Shown piece by piece: positions 1 through 10,446 of a stretch of 43,095 nucleotides of DNA. How positions within the stretch are numbered: position 1 is the first letter of the stretch; each line of letters opens with the position of its first letter. Made by a program: the position numbers and the translations under genes. The notes under the pieces were generated by a model that saw only the letters and a list, made by a program, of their open reading frames with translations, ran no database searches and was not told the origin of the DNA. The stretch comes from Bacteroidota bacterium (GTDB lineage: Bacteria; Bacteroidota; Ignavibacteria; UBA10030; UBA8401). The DNA lies in assembly GCA_013361065.1 (NCBI GenBank), contig JABWAK010000013.1, positions 1-43,095 of the forward strand, in the 5' to 3' direction.

Positions 1-859
1 TCACCCGGGCATCCGGGAACGCTTGTTTGATGACATCGTAGAAATCCTTCGCGGAGACGGAGAAGGCGCCGATATTATAGACGACCTGCGTCAGATTCGA
101 TGCGGGGGACGCTTCCAGTTTCAGCAGCGCATTGATGGCATCGGGCATCACCATGAACGGCAGCGTGGCGGTCTCGGGCACGAAGCAGTCGTAGACCTTC
201 CCCTGGGCGGCGTAATGCATCATCTCCGGACCGTAATCGCTCGTGCCGCCGGTGGGGAGCGTGATGGCGCTGATGAGTCCGGGGAACCGGATACCGCGGA
301 AATCGACATGCGCCGTGGTCGGCTGCGGATCGATCTGCCGGTAGTACCAGTTGTAATAGCGTCCGAGGTCCTCGCAATACTTCTTGTTGATGCCGTACAT
401 CGTCCGCGCATCGAGCCACTGCGTCTCCTTCACCTTCCCCGCCTTCATCTTCGCCGGCACATCGGGCAGTCCGTACGCAGCGATGGAACTCGGAAAGAGG
501 AACTTCACATTCTCGCCGGTGGCGCGCGCCTGACGCGCCGCCAGCTCCAGCAGTCCGAGCGTACCGTCCACATTCACACGGTGACCGAGCACCGGCTCGC
601 GCTCCGCTTTGGTGGAGAGGATGGCGGCCAGATGATAGATGGTGCCGAAATCATAGAACGCCGCGAGACGGTCGAGCAGCGAGGTATCCATGATATCGCC
701 GACGATCACTTCGTGGCATTTCTCCTGGAGCGTCTTGCTGAGCGGGTGGACGTCGATGGCAACGATGCGGATGTCGGGATGCTTCTCGGTGAGCCGGGCC
801 ACGAGACCGTGGCCGATCTCGCCGTTCGCGCCGGTGATGAGGACTGCTTTGGTGGACAT
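1..859 (-). CDS. L-threonine 3-dehydrogenase-like SDR epimerase (C-terminus outside window)
   Basis: Extended short-chain dehydrogenase/reductase reading from ATG at 859 to the window edge without a stop, so about 286 residues are present and the C-terminus is missing. The N-terminus carries the NAD-binding glycine motif TGANGEIGHG (residues 9-18), and the catalytic Tyr-x3-Lys is in YGINKK in the middle of the protein, followed by a typical substrate-domain arginine stretch (FRGIRFPG). The residues around these motifs look like the epimerase-type threonine dehydrogenases of Bacteroidota, which oxidise L-threonine to 2-amino-3-ketobutyrate in the cytoplasm. A nucleotide-sugar epimerase is the alternative. 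The start is preceded by a GAAAGGAACC ribosome-binding stretch. The family assignment is firm, the substrate assignment moderate. Confidence 0.8.
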   Translation of the reverse strand, partial: MSTKAVLITGANGEIGHGLVARLTEKHPDIRIVAIDVHPLSKTLQEKCHEVIVGDIMDTSLLDRLAAFYDFGTIYHLAAILSTKAEREPVLGHRVNVDGTLGLLELAARQARATGENVKFLFPSSIAAYGLPDVPAKMKAGKVKETQWLDARTMYGINKKYCEDLGRYYNWYYRQIDPQPTTAHVDFRGIRFPGLISAITLPTGGTSDYGPEMMHYAAQGKVYDCFVPETATLPFMVMPDAINALLKLEASPASNLTQVVYNIGAFSVSAKDFYDVIKQAFPDARV

Positions 860-1210
860 ACGGTTCCTTTCGATCTTTCAGCAAATATAAGGATATTTAG
901 CACAGAAATAACCTCTTTCCGCCGGTGCGGTCAAGAGATGTTCCCGGGAACCAGAGCAGTCAGATTCGGTGCACGAGTTGATATTCTGGCGATAATGATA
1001 TATTTTTAGACCACTACTTCCCAAAGGAACACCGCCGCCACACATTGCTACATTTGTCATTTTTCATCAACACGTCCACTTCCCACAGTACATCATCAGC
1101 GCATCCTTGCAATGACCTGCAATGGCCGTCATGCAATTGCGACAAAGGAGCACGACCGACAATATTGATAAATGATCAACCCATCATTGACCAATTTTGA
1201 AGGTGTATCC
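860..1210. other. Divergent intergenic region, no gene seen
   Basis: About 350 bases between the divergent dehydrogenase and lipoprotein genes. The part at 880-1020 is AT-richer (for example gataatgatatatttt near 992) and should hold the promoters for both directions. I could not fix either promoter by motif. No convincing open frame or RNA structure was seen. Confidence 0.4.
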
Positions 1211-1831
1211 ATGAAACCGTATCTCTTGATCTTCATCGCACTGTTCATTGCATCATGCTCTACAGATGATACAAGTATCAATACCGGCGTGGCCGATCCG
1301 ACAACGAAAGAATATTATCCATTAACGGTCGGAAGCTACTGGGTCTACGATGTGTACGAAGCAGACACCTCGTGGACCAAACTGACACTGCTCCAGACAG
1401 ACAGTGTTGTTGTCATTAAAGATACCGTGATCAATGGTTCCACATACGTGCTTGTCCGGCGATCGTTCTTTGGTGATACATTTTACCGGGATTCATCCGG
1501 TATCATCGTTCAGGGCGATGGCATTCCTGTCATGTCCATCACCCCGGGGATCACACTGCTGAATAATTACACGATCCCGCTCGATACAGCATACACCATC
1601 AGTCTCCAAATGGCGATGGGTGATTCATTGATCACTGTTCCCGCCGGACAGTTCCAGGCAAAAGTCGCGATCGGAAGTGTCGACAGTAAAGAGTCCGTCG
1701 CGGGCTGGATGAAACATCGGACGTATTATTCCGCATTTGCGAGAAACGTTGGATGCATTTTCCAACGAGCGCTGTGGTTACGGTCCGGAGGCGGGTTCGA
1801 ATACCGACTCAGACGATATTCCATCAAATAA
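1211..1831 (+). CDS. Putative secreted lipoprotein
   Basis: 206-residue protein that I do not recognise beyond its export signal. The N-terminus MKPYLLIFIALFIASCS is a lipoprotein signal peptide with a lipobox ending in Cys17, so the mature protein should be a membrane-anchored envelope lipoprotein. The mature part contains YYPLTVGSYWVYDVYE, a pattern often seen in small Bacteroidota beta-sandwich lipoproteins, and ends in a basic, aromatic tail. I chose this ATG because GAAGGTG lies just upstream and the signal peptide begins here. An in-frame ATG at 1172 would put 13 extra polar residues before the signal. The gene is AT-richer than its neighbours and stands alone between a divergent promoter region and a strong terminator. 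Confidence 0.7.
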   Translation: MKPYLLIFIALFIASCSTDDTSINTGVADPTTKEYYPLTVGSYWVYDVYEADTSWTKLTLLQTDSVVVIKDTVINGSTYVLVRRSFFGDTFYRDSSGIIVQGDGIPVMSITPGITLLNNYTIPLDTAYTISLQMAMGDSLITVPAGQFQAKVAIGSVDSKESVAGWMKHRTYYSAFARNVGCIFQRALWLRSGGGFEYRLRRYSIK

Positions 1832-1849
1832 ACCTGTTTCAAATCACAG

Positions 1850-1880
1850 CCCCCTATCACATAGGGGGTTTTTATTTTTC
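1850..1880 (+). terminator. Rho-independent terminator after lipoprotein gene
   Basis: Perfect 8-bp stem CCCCCTAT / ATAGGGGG (1850-1857 and 1861-1868) with a 3-base loop, followed at once by a T-rich tract (1869-1880). It starts 18 bases after the lipoprotein stop codon. Confidence 0.92.
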
Positions 1881-1949
1881 CCCTCCATTATTTGAAATGC
1901 AGTTTCAACGACATTTTTATATTTTGCACCACACTATAGCGGAGAGATC

Positions 1950-4856
1950 ATGCGGATTATCATACTTCTTTTGGTTTCAACTTCTCTCGCCACTGCACAA
2001 TCCATCGATACTTTCGTCAACCCGTTCGTCGGCACCGATGCCCACGGCCACACCTTCCCCGGCGCCACCACGCCGTTCGGCATGGTACAGCTGAGTCCGG
2101 ACACCCGCGTGGAAGGCTGGGATGCCTGCGGCGGCTATCATTACTCCGATTCCTCCATCATCGGCTTCAGCCATACCCATCTCAGCGGCACCGGCGTGCC
2201 GGATTACGGCGACATCCTGTTCAAACCGATGTCCCGCCGTCCGTCGCTGCTGCCGGCACGCTATCGCTCCTCGTTCTCCCATGCGGACGAAGCGGCTTCC
2301 GCCGGCTATTACCGCGTCCGCCTGACCGATGATGATATCGAAGCCGAACTCACCGCCACAACGCGGACCGGTATCCACCGCTACCGCTTCCCGCGGCAGG
2401 ATTCATCGTATGTGATCATCGATCTGAAGCACGGACTCGGTCCCGATGTGGTGATCCATTCCTTCCTGCAGCGGAACGGAACAACGGAGATCACCGGGTT
2501 CCGTCGTTCGAACGGATGGGCGCGGGACCAGCATCTCTATTTCGTAGCACACTTCTCCCTGCCGATCCTTGCCGTTGCAGCAGCGCAGAATGATACGATC
2601 GTCTGGGGACGGGACAGCAGCAGCGGCACCAACACGAAAGCGGCGCTGCTGTTCGACACGCGGATGAACAACGAACTCACCGTGAAGGTCGCACTCTCCT
2701 CCGTGAGCATCGACGGCGCACGGAAGGACATGCAGCAGGAAGCTGCGGGGTGGGATTTCGACCGGTTCCGCACACAGGCAGCCGCAGCATGGAACGAAGC
2801 GCTCAGCGCGATCGACATCCGCGGCGGCACCGAGCAACAACGCCGCACTTTCTATACCGCGCTCTATCATACGATGATCGCTCCGAACACCTTCAGCGAT
2901 ACGGACGGCCGGTACCGCGGCATGAACGGTTCGATCCGCACCGCGAAAGGACGTTCGCACTACACGGTCTTCTCCTTGTGGGATACGTTCCGCGCACTGC
3001 ATCCGCTCCTCTCCATCATCGACGAGAAACGGACGGTGGAGTTCGTCAACACCTTCCTTGCACAGTATGACGAAGGAGGACTGCTGCCGGTCTGGGAGCT
3101 CTGTGCGAATGAAACGTACTGTATGATCGGCTACCATTCCGTCTCCGTCATTGCCGATGCGGTGACCAAAGGATTCACCGGCTTCGACCGGAAGAAAGCG
3201 CTCGCGGCGATGGTCGCCAGTGCGGAGAAGGACCATTTCGGACTCTCCTTCTACCGGACGCACGGATATGTGCCGGGAGAGAAGGAATCCGAATCGGTCT
3301 CCAAAACGCTCGAATACGCCTATGATGACTGGTGCATCGCGCGGACGGCAGAAGCGGTCGGCGATCCGAAGACCGCACAGCGGTTCGCCAAACGGTCGCA
3401 GAACTACCGGAATGTCTTCGATCCGTCCGCCGGCTTCATGCGGGGAAAGAGGAACGGCATGTGGAACGCACCGTTCTCCCCTGCGGCGGTCTCGCTCGAT
3501 TTCACCGAAGCGAATTCCTGGCAGTACAGTTTCTTCGTGCCGCATGATATCCCCGGCATGATGCAGCTGTACGGCGGACGGGAAGCATTCGTACGGAAAC
3601 TGGATGAACTCTTCAGCACCTCCAGCGCGCTGGAAGGCCGCCAGCAGTCCGACATCACCGGTCTGATCGGCCAGTATGCGCACGGCAACGAGCCGAGCCA
3701 TCACATGGCATATCTGTACACCTACGCCGGAGCACCGGCGAAGACGCAGCAACGGGTCCGGCAGATACTGGATGAACTCTACTCGGACAGACCGGACGGT
3801 CTCTCCGGGAATGAGGATTGCGGACAGATGTCCGCCTGGTATGTGATGAGCGCGATGGGACTCTATCAGGTCGCTCCCGGTTCGCCGGAGTACACGCTCA
3901 CCACGCCGCTCTTCGATACGGTGATCGTCCGCACCGCCTCCGGACGGCCGTTCACCATCATCACGCAGCGGACGTCCGCCGGCGACCGGTACATCGGTTC
4001 CGCCGCACGGAACGGGAAGGCGATGACAAAACTATTCGTCTCTCACAAGGATATCACTGCCGGTTCCACGGTCGTCATCAACGCTCAGCCGGAACCGGGT
4101 GAACGGTACAACACCGCCGCCATGCCGGTATCCCGTTCAGCGGTCCCGTTCACCGCTGTTCCGTTCTTCTCCGCCCCGTCGCCCTCCTTCCGTGATTCCC
4201 TGCAGGTGGCGATCCACGCAACAGAACCGGGCGTGACGATCCACTATACAACGGACGGACGGACCCCGACCGCTTCGTCACCGAAGTATACCGGTCCCAT
4301 CACGCTCCGCACCTCAGCCACTATACGGGCTGTCGCCCGCAGGAACAACGTCCTCAGTGCTCCGGCGGACGCTTCCTTCATCCGATCCAGCGCCGTCGGC
4401 ACCGTTACGCTTCGCACACCGTTCAACGAACAGTACACCGCCGGCGGAAAGGATGCATTGGTGGATGGCATCACCGGCGTTGAGGATTTCCGTGTGGGAC
4501 ACTGGCAGGGATACTATCAGGATGACCTGGATGCGACGGTCGACCTCGGCAGTGTGCGGCCGATCCAGTCGGTCCGCGCCCGCTTCCTGCAGGACAACAA
4601 CGCGTGGATCTTCTTCCCGACATCCGTGAAGATCGAAGTGTCACAGAATGGCGGCTCGTATCAAACGGTGTTCGAGGGAGAACTGGGGGTCGCTCCGCAG
4701 CAGGAAGGAGCGATGATCAAAGCAGCGGAGGCATCATTCTACGGATACTACCGCTACGTGCGGGTGACGGCGAAGAACATCGGTCTCTGTCCGCCCTGGC
4801 ATAAAGGCGCCGGAGGGAAAGCGTGGCTGTTCATTGATGAGATAGAAGTGAAGTAA
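1950..4856 (+). CDS. Secreted GH92 family alpha-mannosidase with chitobiase-like and F5/8C modules
   Basis: 968 residues. An N-terminal signal peptide (MRIIILLLVSTSLATAQ) is followed directly by the hallmark GH92 opening VNPFVGTDAHGHTFPGATTP. Further GH92 hallmarks are SLWDTFRALHP (about residue 340), PVWELCANETYCMIGYHS (about 380), GNEPSHHMAYLY (about 578) and GNEDCGQMSAWYV (about 620). Family members are calcium-dependent exo-mannosidases, mostly alpha-1,2/1,3/1,4, acting in the periplasm or at the cell surface on N-glycans or mannans. The catalytic region ends near 730. A chitobiase C-terminal-like beta-sandwich (IHYTTDGRTPT, about 765-780) follows, then an F5/8 type C discoidin-like carbohydrate-binding module (about 830-968). 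The GGAGAG before the ATG supports the start. No SusC/SusD pair is adjacent, so this is not a canonical PUL. Confidence 0.95.
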   Translation: MRIIILLLVSTSLATAQSIDTFVNPFVGTDAHGHTFPGATTPFGMVQLSPDTRVEGWDACGGYHYSDSSIIGFSHTHLSGTGVPDYGDILFKPMSRRPSLLPARYRSSFSHADEAASAGYYRVRLTDDDIEAELTATTRTGIHRYRFPRQDSSYVIIDLKHGLGPDVVIHSFLQRNGTTEITGFRRSNGWARDQHLYFVAHFSLPILAVAAAQNDTIVWGRDSSSGTNTKAALLFDTRMNNELTVKVALSSVSIDGARKDMQQEAAGWDFDRFRTQAAAAWNEALSAIDIRGGTEQQRRTFYTALYHTMIAPNTFSDTDGRYRGMNGSIRTAKGRSHYTVFSLWDTFRALHPLLSIIDEKRTVEFVNTFLAQYDEGGLLPVWELCANETYCMIGYHSVSVIADAVTKGFTGFDRKKALAAMVASAEKDHFGLSFYRTHGYVPGEKESESVSKTLEYAYDDWCIARTAEAVGDPKTAQRFAKRSQNYRNVFDPSAGFMRGKRNGMWNAPFSPAAVSLDFTEANSWQYSFFVPHDIPGMMQLYGGREAFVRKLDELFSTSSALEGRQQSDITGLIGQYAHGNEPSHHMAYLYTYAGAPAKTQQRVRQILDELYSDRPDGLSGNEDCGQMSAWYVMSAMGLYQVAPGSPEYTLTTPLFDTVIVRTASGRPFTIITQRTSAGDRYIGSAARNGKAMTKLFVSHKDITAGSTVVINAQPEPGERYNTAAMPVSRSAVPFTAVPFFSAPSPSFRDSLQVAIHATEPGVTIHYTTDGRTPTASSPKYTGPITLRTSATIRAVARRNNVLSAPADASFIRSSAVGTVTLRTPFNEQYTAGGKDALVDGITGVEDFRVGHWQGYYQDDLDATVDLGSVRPIQSVRARFLQDNNAWIFFPTSVKIEVSQNGGSYQTVFEGELGVAPQQEGAMIKAAEASFYGYYRYVRVTAKNIGLCPPWHKGAGGKAWLFIDEIEVK

Positions 4857-4873
4857 AGAACTATAAAGATTAT

Positions 4874-4900
4874 CAGATTACAGATTGCAGATTACAGATT
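4874..4900. repeat. Short tandem repeat, about 4 x 7 bp (CAGATTR)
   Basis: Four consecutive copies of CAGATTA/CAGATTG, the last one cut by one base, in the 61-base gap between the convergent GH92 and DUF4921 genes. It may be simple slippage sequence. No function is implied. Confidence 0.7.
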
Positions 4901-4917
4901 AGTAAGAATATTTCCCA

Positions 4918-6243
4918 TTATTTCAGATAGTACTTCAGGGGATTCGGTACTACGGAGCATTCCTCCGCCAGCGCCATATTGGCGATCTTTCCTTCGTTCC
5001 GCAGCTGATACAGTTTCGGAACGATCTTGTCCCGCAGATCGACCGGCGTCATCGGATTGATGTGGATGCCGGTCCCCCCTTCGAATCCTGCCGGCACATT
5101 CACCCGCAGCCGCAGCAGGATGTGCCACGGCATCTTGTACACCGCATCGAACGGCGTGTAATACCACTCCTCGTTGCACGATAACTGTGCGCCGAGCGCC
5201 GCGTGGCAGGCGTGGACGAGGTTGCTCATGCCGCGCACCTCCTCCTCCGATTGTTCGTGCGGCCGTGCGAAGTACGATTTGGAATAGATCTTCACGGTGG
5301 GATACCGGTGTCCGATCCCCACACAGGCGACGGCACAGTCGTTCTCTGCAAAGACAAGATTGTACTGTGCCGAGAGGTTCACCCCCAGCTCATTGAAGAT
5401 GTTCGGTTCCTCCCGCACCAGCTGGATCTGTCCGCTGATGGAAGCCCCCCACTCGTCCAGTCCGCACACCTGTTTATGCAGATGATCGAACGACGCGCCT
5501 GCCTGTTTCAGCCAGTTCTGGAAGACGGAGATGTAGCGGATATAGCGGTTGTAGCCGAGCATATCCCGCATGGCATCGATGGTGAACCGGAAGTACTGAT
5601 AATGTTCCTCCACGCTGAGCGTGCCGGACGAGCGGAGCTGTGAATCATCCGTCGCCCCTTCCGCAAAATGCGCCCGGGCGATGATCAGCTCGTGGCAGCC
5701 GCCGAAGAACGCATCGAGCATCTTCAGCTTGTCGAACACCTCTTTCTTGTGGATCTCCTCCTCGGTCCGGCCGGACTGGACGAGCTTGTAATGGATGATA
5801 TCGTCGATGTGCTGCTCTCCGCGCGGATCGGCGATGTACCGGTCCCGCCATTCGGTGAGCCGCTGGTTCAGACGGTAGCTGTAATTCTTCTTCCAGTAAT
5901 CGATGGTGACGATCTCGAACAGGTTGCCGGTCCGGCGGAACTCCGCCGTAGTATCATTGTACTGGCCCGGCGGAAGATGGGTGAGCGTCTCGTACCGGCC
6001 GTCCCGCAGCACCAGACGCGCCTTCTCCGGCGGCACTTCGAAGTACCGGGAGCGGCAAAAACTGCAATGGTCCTCAGGATGGTGCGGCTGGATCGGATTG
6101 GGGGGTGTCTGATGATGGTTGACGAGCGGTTTGTTGCCGCGTCCGGGCACTGCCCAGACCTCGGTGTGGGTGAAGGGATTGACCTGCTTCACCGTCCCGT
6201 CCGGCATCACGTTGTAGTACGCGTTGTAATTGCGGGAGAACAT
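4918..6243 (-). CDS. DUF4921 family, GalT/HIT-like nucleotidyltransferase
   Basis: 441 residues from ATG 6243, which has AGGAAGG upstream. The protein resembles the DUF4921 family, distant relatives of galactose-1-phosphate uridylyltransferase in the HIT superfamily. CSFCR (about residue 57) looks like the Cys-x2-Cys half of the GalT zinc site, and GASFDHLHKQV (about 255) corresponds to the HIT-type active-site region, although it is not the canonical HPHxQ triad. The enzymatic product is not known from sequence. It lies 97 bases downstream of the phosphohexomutase on the same strand, which fits a role in sugar-1-phosphate or nucleotide-sugar exchange. A perfect inverted repeat fills part of the gap and may reduce its expression relative to the mutase. 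Confidence 0.75.
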   Translation of the reverse strand: MFSRNYNAYYNVMPDGTVKQVNPFTHTEVWAVPGRGNKPLVNHHQTPPNPIQPHHPEDHCSFCRSRYFEVPPEKARLVLRDGRYETLTHLPPGQYNDTTAEFRRTGNLFEIVTIDYWKKNYSYRLNQRLTEWRDRYIADPRGEQHIDDIIHYKLVQSGRTEEEIHKKEVFDKLKMLDAFFGGCHELIIARAHFAEGATDDSQLRSSGTLSVEEHYQYFRFTIDAMRDMLGYNRYIRYISVFQNWLKQAGASFDHLHKQVCGLDEWGASISGQIQLVREEPNIFNELGVNLSAQYNLVFAENDCAVACVGIGHRYPTVKIYSKSYFARPHEQSEEEVRGMSNLVHACHAALGAQLSCNEEWYYTPFDAVYKMPWHILLRLRVNVPAGFEGGTGIHINPMTPVDLRDKIVPKLYQLRNEGKIANMALAEECSVVPNPLKYYLK

Positions 6244-6300
6244 AGGGTGGTTCCTTCCTGCGGGCGGGGGCGCCGCGCCAGAGCGGAGACCGGGAGGCAT

Positions 6301-6332
6301 GCATGTTCCCCGGTACGGACCGGGGAACATGC
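6301..6332 (-). terminator. Perfect inverted repeat between phosphohexomutase and DUF4921 genes
   Basis: 14-bp perfect arms GCATGTTCCCCGGT (6301-6314) and its complement (6319-6332) around the 4-base loop ACGG. It begins 8 bases past the mutase stop codon on the minus strand. There is no T-tract, so it could be a Rho-assisted attenuator, an mRNA-stabilising hairpin or a protein site rather than a classical terminator. Confidence 0.6.
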
Positions 6333-6340
6333 GGTACCGC

Positions 6341-7741
6341 TCAGAACTTCGTAACGATCTTCAGCATCTGCTGCACCTTCTTCGGCGAGCTCGATTCCGC
6401 ATAGAAGCGGATGATCGGCTCCGTGCCCGATGCACGGATGAGGATCCATCCGTCCTTCGTCATCAGCTTGATCCCGTCCGTCATATCGTACTTCACGATA
6501 TCGAACGGCCCGACCTTCTTCGGTTTGGAGGAGTAGTGCTTCATCACCTTCTCCTTCTGCGCCTCGGTCAGATGGAGGTCGATGCGGCCGAAATGATGCT
6601 CACCGAACTCGTCGAACAGTTCCTTCACCAGCGCGCTCAGCTTCATCCGGCGCACGGCCATCACCTCCGCCAGCAGGAAGCCGATGAAGATGCCGTCGCG
6701 TTCGGGCAGATGTCCCTTCACGGCGATGCCGCCGCTCTCCTCGCCGGCGATGATGATGTCCTTCTCCGTCATCAAACGGCAGAGATGCTTGAACCCGACC
6801 GGCGTCTCATACAGACGCACATTATAATGGTCGCACATCTTCGTGATCAGGTCGGTCACGGAGAGCGACTTGGCCACCGCGCCGCGGTAATGCTTCCGCT
6901 CCATCAGGTACTTGAGCAGGATGGCGAAGATGCGGTGCGAATCGACGAAGTTCCCCTTCTCATCCACCGCACCGACGCGGTCCGCGTCGCCGTCCGTTGC
7001 GAACCCGAAATGGTATTTGCCGGAGCGGACCTCCATGCTGAGTTCCTCGGTGTTCTGCGGCAGCGGTTCGGGATTGGTCGTGCCGAAGGAGGGATTGTAG
7101 TCGCTGCGGATGGTGCCGATCTTCGGCAGCAGCAGTTCGGGGATGCCCATGCCGGCGCCGTGCATGGCATCGTGCATGATCTTGATCTTCACCGATTTGA
7201 TCAGGTCGAACTCGATCTTGGTCTGCAGGTCCGCCACATAGATCTTCGTCAGGTCGATGAACTGCACCATGCGGGCTTTGACGAGGTCCTCGATGCTCTT
7301 CAGTTCCACCGGCAGCACGGTCACGTCCTGCAGCGGCGCCAGTTCCTTCTCCACTTCGGCGATCATCTCGGGATGTGCCGGTCCGCCGAAATCACCCTTG
7401 ATCTTGAATCCGTTGTACTTGGCCGGATTGTGGCTGGCGGTGATGACCACGCCGCCGGCCGCTTTCTTCTTCACCACGCCGAGCGAGACCATCTGGGTCG
7501 GCGAGATCTTGTCCGCCAGCAGCACCTTCACGCCGGCGGAGGCGATCACCTGCGCCGCGCAATGCGCGAACTCCTTCGACAGGAACCGGGCATCGTAACC
7601 GATGACAACGCCGTTCCTTGCAAATTTATGCCGTGAAAAATACCGTGCGGTCGCCAGCGCGACCTTCTGGACGCCGGCAAACGTGAACTCTTCCGCGATC
7701 ACGCCGCGCCAACCATCCGTACCGAACTTTATATGGGCCAT
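6341..7741 (-). CDS. Phosphoglucomutase/phosphomannomutase (alpha-D-phosphohexomutase)
   Basis: 466 residues, full length for the family, which interconverts hexose 6-phosphate and hexose 1-phosphate in the cytoplasm. All four functional loops are visible: the phosphoserine loop TASHNP with Ser103, the Mg-binding loop TDGDADR at 249-255, the sugar-recognition loop GEESGG at 333-338, and the phosphate-binding loop RASGTEP at 436-442. The N-terminal FGTDGWRG (6-13) is also typical. Glucose, mannose or glucosamine specificity cannot be settled from sequence. It is the first gene of a two-gene minus-strand unit with the GalT-like DUF4921 gene, so glucose- or mannose-1-phosphate supply for nucleotide-sugar synthesis is a reasonable inference. 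Confidence 0.95.
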   Translation of the reverse strand: MAHIKFGTDGWRGVIAEEFTFAGVQKVALATARYFSRHKFARNGVVIGYDARFLSKEFAHCAAQVIASAGVKVLLADKISPTQMVSLGVVKKKAAGGVVITASHNPAKYNGFKIKGDFGGPAHPEMIAEVEKELAPLQDVTVLPVELKSIEDLVKARMVQFIDLTKIYVADLQTKIEFDLIKSVKIKIMHDAMHGAGMGIPELLLPKIGTIRSDYNPSFGTTNPEPLPQNTEELSMEVRSGKYHFGFATDGDADRVGAVDEKGNFVDSHRIFAILLKYLMERKHYRGAVAKSLSVTDLITKMCDHYNVRLYETPVGFKHLCRLMTEKDIIIAGEESGGIAVKGHLPERDGIFIGFLLAEVMAVRRMKLSALVKELFDEFGEHHFGRIDLHLTEAQKEKVMKHYSSKPKKVGPFDIVKYDMTDGIKLMTKDGWILIRASGTEPIIRFYAESSSPKKVQQMLKIVTKF

Positions 7742-7800
7742 AGGATAAGGGAAATTGATGGATTGCGGCCGCTGCCGGTGGCGGCAGGACCAGTTTTTTC

Positions 7801-7831
7801 TTTGTTATTGAGCAAAATATACTAAAATTTG
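7801..7831 (+). promoter_or_regulatory. Candidate Bacteroidota-type promoter
   Basis: TTTG at 7801-7804 and AAAATTTG at 7824-7831 are separated by 19 bases. This is close to the Bacteroidota sigma-A pattern TTTG-N19-TAnnTTTG, missing one base of the TA. It lies 23 bases before the ATG at 7855 and just before an AAGGATG ribosome-binding site. It is a motif match only. Confidence 0.4.
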
Positions 7832-7854
7832 AAGCTGTATGAAAGGATGAAAAA

Positions 7855-8949
7855 ATGTCACTCCGAATACCCCTGCTGCTGATACTGCTGCCGGTCCTGG
7901 TCCTGACCCAGGAACAGGAGGGGAAACGCTATTATTTCTACCGCCCCGAGAACCGGGCCTTCGGATCGGAATCGCAGGTGGGACCGGCGACTGTGTTCCT
8001 GAACGGCGCGTATGACATGCTGCGCAACGGCGGACACAGCAAGGACATCCTGCGATGGCCCTACGCCGGAGGCGCGGTACACGTCTGGAAGAATATCCGC
8101 GATCCGTTCGCCACCATCAGCACGTTCGGCTGGAACGAGTTCGTGCATCAGGAGATCTTCAACTTCACCATCGGTGTGAAGAATGCGGAGTTCGTGCCGA
8201 ACATCGCCGGGCACACCATCGGTAACGGGATGATCTACGCGAAGCTGGCGGAGTACTTCGATCACAGCGGATATCCCCTGCCGTACCTCTGGTCCGGTCT
8301 GACCACCACCGCGTATCAGGTGATGAACGAGATCATCGAAGCCGAGTACTACCGCGGCATCAATGTGGACCTGGTGGCGGATATCTACATCTTCAACCTC
8401 GCCGGTATCGGGATCTTCAGCACGGAATGGGGGCAGCAGTTCTTCAGCGAGACGCTGCCGATCGGGGAATGGTCTCCGCAGCCGATGTTCGAGCCGCGGA
8501 CGGGGTTCCTGCAGAATGCCGGACAGCAGAATTATGTCCGCAAGCGGTTCCGTGCACTGGGTCGCTGGTCGCCGTTCCTGTACTACGGTGTCTATAATCT
8601 CTTCGGCGCCAGTTATGCGCTGGATGATGAACATTCCATCACCGTGAGCGCCGGCCGGGTGGTGAACAAACTGAAGGATGGGCGGCTGCGCGGGTTCCGG
8701 AAGATCGACCCGCAGCTGGACGGCTCCGCCGGACTGTTCTGGGACCGGAACGGATCGCTGATGACCTCCCTGCTGCTGACCGGTCCGGGACTCTATAACA
8801 TGCAATTGAACGTCTATCCCGGGGTCTTCGAATTCGGCGGGGTCTCACCCGGCATCTATCTTGCCGTCGGTGAATGGGATGGTTTCATCGCCGGGATCAC
8901 GTTCTCCTCCTACTTCCCGCTCGGCATCGGATACGGCCAACAACGATGA
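7855..8949 (+). CDS. Unrecognised secreted envelope protein
   Basis: 364 residues that I cannot assign to a named family. The first ~18 residues (MSLRIPLLLILLPVLVLT) are a signal peptide, so the protein is exported. The mature part is rich in Trp, Tyr, Phe and Gly. Several segments look membrane-associated (for example VADIYIFNLAGIGIFS), and an Asn-Glu-rich segment lies at NEIIEAEYY. The C-terminal third (LLLTGPGLYNMQLNVYPG onward) has an amphipathic, beta-barrel-like alternation, so an outer-membrane or periplasmic location is likely. AAGGATG before the ATG supports the start. It stands alone, divergent from the phosphohexomutase and convergent with enolase. Confidence 0.65.
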   Translation: MSLRIPLLLILLPVLVLTQEQEGKRYYFYRPENRAFGSESQVGPATVFLNGAYDMLRNGGHSKDILRWPYAGGAVHVWKNIRDPFATISTFGWNEFVHQEIFNFTIGVKNAEFVPNIAGHTIGNGMIYAKLAEYFDHSGYPLPYLWSGLTTTAYQVMNEIIEAEYYRGINVDLVADIYIFNLAGIGIFSTEWGQQFFSETLPIGEWSPQPMFEPRTGFLQNAGQQNYVRKRFRALGRWSPFLYYGVYNLFGASYALDDEHSITVSAGRVVNKLKDGRLRGFRKIDPQLDGSAGLFWDRNGSLMTSLLLTGPGLYNMQLNVYPGVFEFGGVSPGIYLAVGEWDGFIAGITFSSYFPLGIGYGQQR

Positions 8950-8980
8950 TGCCCCGCCGCACAGTGTGCAACGGGGCATC
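8948..8980. terminator. Bidirectional hairpin between convergent genes
   Basis: Perfect 9-bp arms GATGCCCCG (8948-8956) and CGGGGCATC (8972-8980), with a second stem GCACA/TGTGC inside the loop. It overlaps the stop codon of the upstream gene and lies 22 bases from the enolase stop on the other strand. It lacks T-tracts but is well placed to end both transcripts. Confidence 0.65.
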
Positions 8981-9002
8981 AGAGTGAACATCCGAACGGT
9001 GA

Positions 9003-10379
<1,377 letters not shown>

Positions 10380-10446
10380 TTATTCCTTGAAAATGAGTGG
10401 CAGAACAGGTAGTTTCCTGCAACCAAACACACCCGTTGAACCTCCT

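Noticed and set aside
6230-7636. 468-codon open frame antisense to the phosphohexomutase
   Set aside because: Shadow of a gene with four catalytic loops identified.
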